Shown piece after piece: positions 1 through 5,058 of a stretch of DNA of 5,603 nucleotides. Each line of letters opens with the position of its first letter. Within the stretch, counting starts at the first letter, position 1. The stretch is from Acidobacteriota bacterium (GTDB lineage: Bacteria > Acidobacteriota > Aminicenantia > Aminicenantales > Saccharicenantaceae), in NCBI GenBank assembly GCA_003476685.1, contig DMVN01000103.1, forward strand, positions 1 through 5,603, written 5' to 3'. Under the pieces are notes generated by a model. That model was not told the origin of the DNA. It worked only from the letters and a program-made list of their open reading frames with translations, and ran no database searches. The position numbers and the translations under genes are program-made.

Positions 1-323
1 CGGCCGCGCTGGTAGCCGTGGGCCGTGTCGAGGTGGACCAGACCCGAATCCAGGGCGGCCCGGACGAGTTCGGGGTTATCGGAATTCATCACGCCCATAG
101 AGACCACGGGCAAGACAACGCCGGTCCGTCCCAGTGTCCGGTAGATGAAACCTTCGCGTCGGCCGCCGGGAGGCTGCGGTCCAGAAGCGGTGGTAGACTG
201 TTTTTTGGCCTCCTGCTTTTGCTTTTTATCGTCAGCCAGCAACAGGCCAGCCGCACCGGTGGTAACCAGGCCGGTTAAACCGACCCTTAAAAAATCGCGC
301 CGGTTAAGGGCAGACTTCTTCAT
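1..323 (-). CDS. Tat-exported aldo/keto reductase, N-terminal part (runs off the left edge)
   Basis: Reading the minus strand from ATG at 323 gives 107 codons open to the window edge. The N-terminus carries a twin-arginine motif, NRRDFLR (residues 7-13), and a hydrophobic stretch (about 14-30) ending LLLADD, followed by a Lys/Gln/Pro/Gly-rich linker (about 31-57). The mature domain starts around residue 59 with YRTLGRTGVVLPVVSMG, the usual opening of aldo/keto reductases. LDTAHGY contains Asp99 and Tyr104, five residues apart, matching the catalytic Asp/Tyr spacing of the family. The start is supported by AAGGAGGA at 328-335. By family knowledge such enzymes reduce carbonyls with NAD(P)H; the Tat signal implies export of a folded protein, so the cofactor and electron source outside the cytoplasm are unclear. 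The substrate and any C-terminal domain (some relatives end in ferredoxin-like modules) lie outside the window. Family confident, exact function unknown. Confidence 0.88.
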   Translation of the reverse strand, partial: MKKSALNRRDFLRVGLTGLVTTGAAGLLLADDKKQKQEAKKQSTTASGPQPPGGRREGFIYRTLGRTGVVLPVVSMGVMNSDNPELVRAALDSGLVHLDTAHGYQRG

Positions 324-376
324 GCTGTCCTCCTTGCTTTTTATCCAGCTTACCCTATTAACCAACCCCCGTCAAG

Positions 377-408
377 AAAGAGGGGACACCTGCAGGTGTC
401 CCCTCTTT
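377..408. repeat. perfect 32-bp palindrome (GGGGACACCT type)
   Basis: Two 16-base arms, AAAGAGGGGACACCTG (377-392) and CAGGTGTCCCCTCTTT (393-408), are exact reverse complements with no spacer. The next pair outward (376 G and 409 G) does not match. It resembles the short GGGGACAC-type palindromes that recur between genes in many bacteria, in some cases linked to REP-associated Y1 transposases; that link is inference here. It lies just upstream of a TTGACG hexamer (minus strand, 370-375) in front of the aldo/keto reductase, so a regulatory role cannot be excluded. Confidence 0.9.
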
Positions 409-455
409 GCCTCCTTCTCGCCAATTTTTCTTGAGGAAATCGCCCGGCCAAAACT

Positions 456-477
456 GGGGACACCTACAAGTGTCCCC
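456..477. repeat. second, imperfect copy of the GGGGACACCT palindrome
   Basis: The 22 bases at 456-477 match the core of the first palindrome (382-403) at 20 of 22 positions; the two changes are both G to A. The arms GGGGACAC (456-463) and GTGTCCCC (470-477) still pair perfectly around a six-base centre, so the dyad is kept although the centre has drifted. The copies are 74 bp apart, start to start. The flanks differ (AACT before, GGCTGG after), so the shared unit is the palindrome core only. Confidence 0.85.
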
Positions 478-518
478 GGCTGGCTATTGCTGTTTTATGT
501 CCTGGGTCAGATACATTA

Positions 519-556
519 GTGACACTTGAACCTTTTGAGTGATATTAAACCTTAAG
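519..556. repeat. imperfect tandem repeat, two units of about 18-19 bp
   Basis: GTGACACTTGAACCTTTTG (519-537) is followed after one base by GTGATATTAAACCTTAAG (539-556). The units align with one gap and a few substitutions, sharing GTGA, a TT pair and AACCTT. Directly upstream is GGGTCAGATACATTAGTGACAC. Repeated short boxes of this sort occur at the ends of some insertion sequences, so this could be a decayed element end, but no transposase remnant is visible and the identification is weak. Confidence 0.45.
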
Positions 557-664
557 CCCCGTCCCAATGAGAGATTTTTCAGTTTTCTTCTTATGCCAGG
601 TTAGGCCCATGACCACCGGGCTCAACCAAGAGAGCGCCCGATTGCCAAAGAATCTTAGGCCAAA

Positions 665-693
665 TTGTCAATAATGTCCTGAACCTATACAAT
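665..693 (+). promoter_or_regulatory. sigma70-type promoter for the amidohydrolase
   Basis: TTGTCA (665-670, five of six consensus bases) and TACAAT (688-693, five of six) are separated by exactly 17 bp. Transcription would start near 700, leaving a leader of about 45 nt before the start codon. It is the best promoter match in the gap and lies in its AT-rich part. Confidence 0.6.
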
Positions 694-728
694 TTATTGT
701 AAATATCAGGAAATAAGTTTATCCTGAT
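678..728. promoter_or_regulatory. possible operator: CCTGA/TCAGG dyads over the -10 and leader
   Basis: CCTGA occurs at 678-682, its complement TCAGG at 706-710, and CCTGA again at 723-727. The first pair brackets the inner dyad ACAAT-TT-ATTGT (689-700), which overlaps the -10 box. The second pair, ATCAGG (705-710) with CCTGAT (723-728), could form a 6-bp hairpin with a 12-nt loop just before the ribosome binding site. The position suits a repressor site or a leader structure, but the units are short and could arise by chance. Confidence 0.3.
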
Positions 729-744
729 TTTCGAAGGAGAGCCG

Positions 745-2502
745 ATGATGTTTACCCGGTCATCTGAAAAATTAAAGAACTTGTCGTTTAAATCTCACCA
801 TTATCCCTTATTGAAATTAATATTCTCTTCCCTGCTCATTGCCTCAATCTTCTTCCTTCAGTTCGGCTGTGCCCGAAAACCGGAGCCAGCCGACCTCATC
901 ATCACCGGAGCGAAGATTTACACCGTCAACCCGTCGCAACCCTGGGCCGAAGCCGTAGCCGTTAAAGGCGAGCAGATTGTTTTTGTGGGTTCGGACAGAC
1001 AGGCCAGAAAATACGCCTGTCCCTCGACAAAAATCATCCAGGCCGGCGGCCGGCTGCTGCTACCCGGTTTTCAGGACAGCCACGTCCATTTTGTCAGTGG
1101 CTCGCTTAACCTCAACCGGATCGACCTGGTCGGCACCCGGAATGTGGAACAAATCCAGGACCGCATCCGGCAGTTTGCTGCCGCTCACCCTGAGCTGCCC
1201 TGGATTCAGGGCCGGGGCTGGATGTACTCGGCTTTTCCCGGCAACATGCCGCACAAAAAATTCCTGGATGAAGTAGTGCCCGACCGGCCGGCCATCATGC
1301 GTTGCGCCGACGGCCATACCAGCTGGGTAAACAGCCGGGCCCTGGCCCTGGCTGGCATTAACCGCCGTACCCCCGACCCGCCAGACGGCAAAATCGTCCG
1401 CGACGAGAAGGGCGAGCCGACCGGAGCCCTGCTGGAAGGCGCCAGCGGCCTGGTCAGCCGTCTCATTCCCGAGCCCACCCGCGAAGAAAGGCTGGCCGCC
1501 CTGCGCACCGGGTTTCAGGAGGCCGCCCGCTGGGGTGTAACCTGCGCCCACGGCCTCGGCGGTGAATTCGAAGACCTGGAGCTTTTAGACCAGCTCCGCC
1601 AGGAAGGGGCTCAGACCCTTCGCCTGGTGGTGACCATGTGGGTTGACGAGCCCGGGCCGAAAGAGCAAGACTTCCAGGTTTACGAAAAAGCCCGAGCCAA
1701 ATATAACGATAACTGGCTGGCGGTGCGCGGCGTCAAGCTGATGCTGGACGGGGTCATTGACTCCGGCACCGGGGCCATGCTCGACCCCTATGAAGAAATG
1801 AAAGGAAACAAGGGCAAGCTTTTCTGGGAGCCGGATGATTATGTCAAAGCAGTTATGGAATTCAGCCGCCGCGGCATCCAGGTCTCCACCCACTCCATCG
1901 GCGACCTGGCCATACGCTTGACGCTCGACGCCTACGAACAGGCGCTCAAAGAAAGCGGCCACCCGGAACTCAGGCACAAGATCGAGCACGTCGAATGCGT
2001 GGCCGCCGCTGATTTTCCGCGCTTCAACCACCCGGGAATCATCGCCAGCTTCCAGCCGCTCCATGCCGACCCGGACCCGGTCTGGATGGCGGCCTGGATT
2101 AAGAACGTTGGCCCGGAGCGCGAGCAGCGGGCTTTCCCCTGGAAATCAATCCTCAAGGCTGGAGGCCACCTGGCTTTTGGCAGCGACTGGCCGGTGGTGA
2201 CCATCAATCCCTGGCCTGGCTTGCAGATGGCCGTAACCAGGGAAGACTGGGAAGGAAAGCCAGCCGGTGGCTGGATTCCCGGCGAGAAACTGACTCTCGA
2301 AGAAGCCATCCAGGCCTATACCCTGGGCGGCGCTTATGCCCTGAATGAGGAACACCGGCGAGGCTCGGTTGAACCCGGCAAGCTGGCCGACATGATTCTT
2401 CTTTCCCAGAACATTTTTGAAATCCCGGTCAGCCAGATTCGCCATACCACCTCGGTCCTGACCGTGGTTGGCGGCCGGATCATGTATGAATCTGAAAAAT
2501 AG
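745..2502 (+). CDS. membrane-anchored amidohydrolase, YtcJ-like (amidohydrolase family 3)
   Basis: The 585-aa product is a metal-dependent amidohydrolase with an export signal. Residues 1-24 are basic/polar, 25-40 hydrophobic, and FGC with Cys42 suggests a lipoprotein, although Gln at -3 is a poor lipobox residue. The catalytic domain opens with ADLIITGAKIYTVN. Likely metal and active-site residues are His113 and His115 (DSHVHF), Lys331 (RGVKLMLDG, the position of the bridging lysine in relatives), His383 (STHSIGD), His415 (HKIEHVE) and Asp481 (FGSDWPV). It ends with the usual small beta domain (GSVEPGKLADMILL). All expected motifs are present, so it should be active. The family hydrolyses amide or related C-N bonds; the substrate is unknown. 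Two ATGs stand in tandem (745 and 748); AAGGAGA at 734-740 is 4 nt from the first and 7 nt from the second, so 748 is an equally good start. It appears to be a single-gene transcript, convergent with the next gene. Confidence 0.93.
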   Translation: MMFTRSSEKLKNLSFKSHHYPLLKLIFSSLLIASIFFLQFGCARKPEPADLIITGAKIYTVNPSQPWAEAVAVKGEQIVFVGSDRQARKYACPSTKIIQAGGRLLLPGFQDSHVHFVSGSLNLNRIDLVGTRNVEQIQDRIRQFAAAHPELPWIQGRGWMYSAFPGNMPHKKFLDEVVPDRPAIMRCADGHTSWVNSRALALAGINRRTPDPPDGKIVRDEKGEPTGALLEGASGLVSRLIPEPTREERLAALRTGFQEAARWGVTCAHGLGGEFEDLELLDQLRQEGAQTLRLVVTMWVDEPGPKEQDFQVYEKARAKYNDNWLAVRGVKLMLDGVIDSGTGAMLDPYEEMKGNKGKLFWEPDDYVKAVMEFSRRGIQVSTHSIGDLAIRLTLDAYEQALKESGHPELRHKIEHVECVAAADFPRFNHPGIIASFQPLHADPDPVWMAAWIKNVGPEREQRAFPWKSILKAGGHLAFGSDWPVVTINPWPGLQMAVTREDWEGKPAGGWIPGEKLTLEEAIQAYTLGGAYALNEEHRRGSVEPGKLADMILLSQNIFEIPVSQIRHTTSVLTVVGGRIMYESEK

Positions 2503-2565
2503 CATTTCAGAGTTTAAGCGGGCATAGGAAGACCCTTTTAATAATAGCCGGCAGCGAGCTCCCTT

Positions 2566-2913
2566 TCAGATATCCCGCTCGTCAGCGTGAAATTTGTGAA
2601 GCAGGCGATGAACCACAGGAGCCAGGATAATGCCCATCAAAGCGATAAAAACCAGCCCGCTGAAGAGGGCATACATCGAAGCAAAGAGTTTGGCCCCATC
2701 TGATTTGAGCGGGTTATAGGGCCCCATGCCTCCCAGGATCATAGAAGCCTCATACAGCGAGTCCACCCAGCTCAGGCCGGCTATCCAGTGGTAGCCGGCT
2801 ACACCCAGGAATAGAGCCAGGACAATTAGCATCAAAGCCAAACCAACATGGACGAAAATTCTTCTGAGGAAAACCTGTCTGGGAGCTAACTGTTGATGCT
2901 TCTTTTCAAACAT
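2566..2913 (-). CDS. small two-helix membrane protein resembling a K+ channel pore module
   Basis: The 115-aa product has a basic N-terminus (1-19), a membrane helix at about 20-42, a short amphipathic segment (WVDSLYEASMIL, 49-60), the glycine-rich turn GGMGPYN (61-67), a second helix at about 76-100, and a His/Lys-rich tail (APVVHRLLHKFHADERDI). The order helix, pore helix, glycine turn, helix is that of two-transmembrane potassium channels (Ion_trans_2 type), and the DSLYEAS and LFASMYALFSGLVFIAL stretches fit that pattern. The filter is not TVGYG, so potassium selectivity is doubtful; it may be a non-conducting or differently selective relative. There is no ligand-binding domain. CTCCTT at 2921-2926 (AAGGAG on the minus strand), 7 nt before ATG, fixes the start. 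The gene lies 174 bp downstream of the MFS gene on the same strand, probably with its own promoter, and converges on the amidohydrolase with a 63-bp gap. Membrane protein confident; channel homology is inference. Confidence 0.8.
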   Translation of the reverse strand: MFEKKHQQLAPRQVFLRRIFVHVGLALMLIVLALFLGVAGYHWIAGLSWVDSLYEASMILGGMGPYNPLKSDGAKLFASMYALFSGLVFIALMGIILAPVVHRLLHKFHADERDI

Positions 2914-3087
2914 GACTTCTCTCCTTCAATCTAAGTTCTTATGCAGCCGCAGGTGAATTCATTTTATGGCATCTATCAAAATTAATAAATGTACAAAAAA
3001 TGGCCTCTTATTTGCCCATACCCCACCAAGATTAAAGTAAATAGCTCAGACCGAACCGGAGTTGGACATATTGGCTTGACGGTGGTG

Positions 3088-4518
3088 TTAATGATCGCGA
3101 CCAGAGTCAGGAGAAAAATCGGAAAAATGTAGGGTGTCCTGATTTTTTCGATTTTTTCGGGCGAGGGAGGCAAAGATGCCCAGGAAGTTCAGCCCAGCAA
3201 AGACGGTCAGCGTCAGCCGCAAGCTCTTCACGAACAGCGGGTAATTTTCTGGCACTATCCGGACATTCCCCATGACCACCGAGATGATCATCATGGTCAG
3301 GCCCAGGCTGAACATCTGCCCGACCATCCTCATGGTGGCCAGCGTGGCCGAAGCCACCCCGTAATTTTTAGGCTCAACTGAGCCCATGATGGCATTGGTA
3401 TTGGGCGAGGAGAACAAACCGAACCCCGTCCCCAGAAAAACCAATCCCAGCACCACCCAGAGTAAAGGCGTTTCCAGGTTGAGGAAAGACAACGCCACCA
3501 GCCCAACCACCGTCAAGCCCATTCCGGCCGAGGCCAGGATTCGCGGCTCAACCCGGTCAGAAGCCCTGCCCGCTGCCGGTGAGCATAAGGCTTGCACCGC
3601 CGGCTGGGCTACCAGCACCAGCCCGGCTGTCCGGGGTGAAAAACCATGGATGTACTGCAGGTACAAACTCAACAGGTAACTGACGGCAAAAGTGGAACTG
3701 TAGTTTATCAAAGCCGCCAGGTTGGAAAAGGCAAACGTCCGGTTTTTCTTGAAAAGCGCCGTGTCCAGCACCGGCTGCGGCTGCCGGCCTTCAAAAAATA
3801 AAAACAGGACCAGCAGGGCAATCCCGGCCGCCGCCAACCCGAAGCCATAAGCTGCCGGCCACCTGGAAAAACCGAGCATGAAACAGACCAGTCCCAGGCC
3901 ATAAATCGCCGACCCCTTGACATCGAAGCCGGCCAGGCTCTTTTCCTGAGGAGACGGGACATGGCGGTAAGCCCTGGTCACCAGGGACAGGGCCAGCAGC
4001 CCTGGAACCAGGGAGAAGAAAAAGACGCTGCGCCAGCCGAAATAATGAACCAGCAGCCCGCCCAGCACCGGTCCCAATGACAGCCCGGTATAGGTGGCCG
4101 CGGTGTTTATCCCCAGCACCCGCCCCCGATTCTCCGGCGGAAAATGCGAAGTCAGAAGGGCAATGCTGGTGGCAAAAATCATGGCTCCGCCCGCTCCCTG
4201 GATTAGACGGAAAACAATCAACGACCCGCCAGAAAAAGCCAGCCCGCTGAACAGCGTTCCGGCCAGAAAGACACTGATCCCGGCAACAAAAATTTGCCGG
4301 CGGCCGACCATATCCGCCAGCCGGCCCACCGGAACCAGAAATATGGCCGTGGTCAGCAGGTAAGCGGTCACCGTCCAGCCCAGGGTGACCGCACTCAGCT
4401 CAAAAGCCCTGGCCACAGCGGGCAGGGCCAGGTTGGTGGCCGAACCCATAAAAGGCGTCAGGAAGGAAGCCAGGGTTGAGGCCAGCAGGATGAATTTTTG
4501 TTGTCGGTCGAGTTTCAT
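3088..4518 (-). CDS. MFS exporter, DHA2-like (EmrB/QacA type), probably 14 membrane helices
   Basis: The 476-aa product is almost wholly hydrophobic with about 14 predictable helices, as in the DHA2 drug:H+ antiporters, though slightly shorter than the usual 500 residues. Motif A is GRLADMVGRR (65-74, between helices 2 and 3), motif B is RLIQGAGG (104-111), and the antiporter motif C is GLSLGPVLGG (145-154). In helix 1, where DHA2 proteins often read LDxTxxNVALP, it has FMGSATNLALP: the Asn-Ala-Leu-Pro part is kept but the acidic residue is replaced, which argues against a classical cationic-drug pump. The C-terminus (about 454-476) is hydrophilic. It probably exports a small molecule using the proton gradient; the substrate cannot be read. 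No in-frame ATG, GTG or TTG lies between the upstream stop and 4518, so the ATG at 4518 is the first usual start, yet the only strong Shine-Dalgarno is 26 nt upstream. No regulator gene is adjacent. Confidence 0.92.
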   Translation of the reverse strand: MKLDRQQKFILLASTLASFLTPFMGSATNLALPAVARAFELSAVTLGWTVTAYLLTTAIFLVPVGRLADMVGRRQIFVAGISVFLAGTLFSGLAFSGGSLIVFRLIQGAGGAMIFATSIALLTSHFPPENRGRVLGINTAATYTGLSLGPVLGGLLVHYFGWRSVFFFSLVPGLLALSLVTRAYRHVPSPQEKSLAGFDVKGSAIYGLGLVCFMLGFSRWPAAYGFGLAAAGIALLVLFLFFEGRQPQPVLDTALFKKNRTFAFSNLAALINYSSTFAVSYLLSLYLQYIHGFSPRTAGLVLVAQPAVQALCSPAAGRASDRVEPRILASAGMGLTVVGLVALSFLNLETPLLWVVLGLVFLGTGFGLFSSPNTNAIMGSVEPKNYGVASATLATMRMVGQMFSLGLTMMIISVVMGNVRIVPENYPLFVKSLRLTLTVFAGLNFLGIFASLARKNRKNQDTLHFSDFSPDSGRDH

Positions 4519-4544
4519 GCGCGTTGTTAAGCCAGGTTGCCCAG

Positions 4545-4552
4545 TCCTCCTT
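4545..4552 (-). promoter_or_regulatory. displaced Shine-Dalgarno in the MFS gene leader
   Basis: On the minus strand AAGGAGGA lies 26 nt before the ATG of the MFS gene, far beyond the usual 5-9 nt. The codons in between, in frame, are ACT GGG CAA CCT GGC TTA ACA ACG CGC, none a usual start; an in-frame TGA precedes the motif. It may serve by leader folding, serve a tiny leader peptide, or be coincidence. Confidence 0.4.
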
Positions 4553-4573
4553 CAGTTCTCATCGAATTAACTA

Positions 4574-4602
4574 AAAATACAATATCACAGCCAATCAATC
4601 AA
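4574..4602 (-). promoter_or_regulatory. probable promoter of the MFS gene
   Basis: Read on the minus strand, TTGATT (4602-4597) and TATTTT (4579-4574) are 17 bp apart, each matching four of six consensus bases, in an AT-rich stretch. The transcript would start near 4567 and have a leader of about 49 nt that includes the displaced Shine-Dalgarno. Confidence 0.4.
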
Positions 4603-4662
4603 ATAGCAAACTGAGGCCCAATAGAGATGGCCCATGGTCTCACCAAGGTCAGCCCCAACCTC

Positions 4663-4690
4663 TTCATTTTTTCAATCCCTGAGCTATAAT
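4663..4690 (+). promoter_or_regulatory. probable promoter of the thiamine-binding protein and NrdJ genes
   Basis: A perfect -10 hexamer TATAAT is at 4685-4690. The -35 is weak: TTCATT at 4663-4668 with a 16-bp spacer matches three of six bases. Transcription would begin near 4697, about 30 nt before the ATG at 4727. Since the promoter lies inside the longer reading frame that could begin at 4634, it supports the shorter start. Confidence 0.5.
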
Positions 4691-4713
4691 GATTCTGTAA
4701 GACCTGACCTGCC

Positions 4714-4718
4714 GGGAG
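4714..4718 (+). promoter_or_regulatory. ribosome binding site deciding the start at 4727
   Basis: GGGAG lies 8 nt before ATG 4727. The alternative ATG at 4634 has no purine-rich site at the right distance, and its extra 31 residues (Ser/Pro-rich) do not resemble the family. Confidence 0.6.
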
Positions 4719-4726
4719 AAAGGGCA

Positions 4727-5020
4727 ATGGTGATCGCAGAATTTTCTATCTTTCCGACTTCTGAAGGCTCTTCTGTCAGCCGCTACGTAAAAGAAGTAAT
4801 AAAAGTTATAGAAAATTCCGGGCTGCGCTCCGAAACCGGGGCCATGTCCACCACCATCGAAGCCCCGGACCTCACTTCCATCCTGAAGGTGGTCTCGGAA
4901 TGTCACCGGGTACTGCTGGAAATGGGCGCCCGGCGCATTCATATTGACCTCAAGGTCGACCATCGCCTGGACAAGGAGGCCACCATCGACAGCAAGCTCA
5001 GGGCCCTGGGCAAGAGATAA
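4727..5020 (+). CDS. thiamine-binding protein, MTH1187/YqgV family (DUF77)
   Basis: The 97-aa product begins MVIAEFSIFPTSEGSSVSRY, the typical opening of the MTH1187-like family, followed by a helix (VKEVIKVIENSGL, 21-33), a strand region with MSTTIEA (40-46), a second helix (about 48-67, ILKVVSECHRVLLEMG) and the strand RRIHIDLKVDHRLD (69-82). This matches the family's ferredoxin-like fold and usual length of about 95-105 residues. Members are small cytoplasmic proteins thought to bind thiamine or a related ligand; the physiological role is poorly defined. The frame is open back to an ATG at 4634, but that start is rejected in favour of 4727 because of family length, the ribosome binding site at 4714-4718 and the promoter at 4663-4690. 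Its stop is 38 bp before the ribonucleotide reductase gene, so the two are probably cotranscribed. No thiamine riboswitch is apparent in the short leader. Confidence 0.87.
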   Translation: MVIAEFSIFPTSEGSSVSRYVKEVIKVIENSGLRSETGAMSTTIEAPDLTSILKVVSECHRVLLEMGARRIHIDLKVDHRLDKEATIDSKLRALGKR

Positions 5021-5058
5021 ACCGCATAAAAATTAATTCACCGGGAAGGGAGGTTATC

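Larger units (their letters stand above)
324..744. other. divergent intergenic region without a gene
   Basis: This 421-bp gap lies between two genes transcribed away from each other. I see no convincing protein-coding stretch on either strand. Its left half is GC-rich and repeat-bearing (palindrome at 377-408, related element at 456-477, tandem repeat at 519-556). Its right half from about 660 is AT-rich and carries the promoter of the amidohydrolase. A short direct repeat TTAGGCC occurs at 601-607 and again near 656. Because the flanking genes diverge, the palindromes cannot be ordinary intrinsic terminators of either gene. Confidence 0.7.

Noticed and set aside
347..375. Promoter for the aldo/keto reductase: TTGACG (minus strand, 370-375) with TAAGCT (347-352)
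   Set aside because: The -35 is good and the spacing is 17 bp, but the -10 matches only three of six bases; not strong enough to list as a feature.
377..408. Palindrome as an intrinsic terminator or CRISPR repeat
   Set aside because: It sits upstream of both flanking genes, has no proper T run, and only two copies without regular spacers are present.
18..519. Two overlapping plus-strand reading frames (18-278 and 145-519)
   Set aside because: The first lies entirely, and the second largely, opposite the recognisable aldo/keto reductase; the remainder crosses the palindromic repeats. Neither resembles a known protein.
1060..2505. Several minus-strand frames and one plus-strand frame inside the amidohydrolase
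   Set aside because: They are by-products of the GC-rich codon use of a gene whose catalytic motifs are all intact.
2492..2579. Terminator between the convergent amidohydrolase and channel-like genes
   Set aside because: CTGAAA/TTTCAG (2492-2510) and AGCGGG/CCCGCT (2517-2579) can pair, but neither is a compact GC-rich hairpin followed by a T run.
2961..2966. TAAAAT -10 box on the minus strand before the small channel-like gene
   Set aside because: A plausible -10 about 50 bp upstream, but no convincing -35 at the proper spacing.
2982..3173. Minus-strand 63-aa frame at the 3' end of the MFS gene
   Set aside because: It overlaps the C-terminal codons of the exporter in another frame, has no ribosome binding site that I can see and no recognisable features.
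4634..4726. Upstream ATG at 4634 for the thiamine-binding protein
   Set aside because: It would add 31 residues foreign to the family, lacks a ribosome binding site and would have the TATAAT promoter box inside the coding region.
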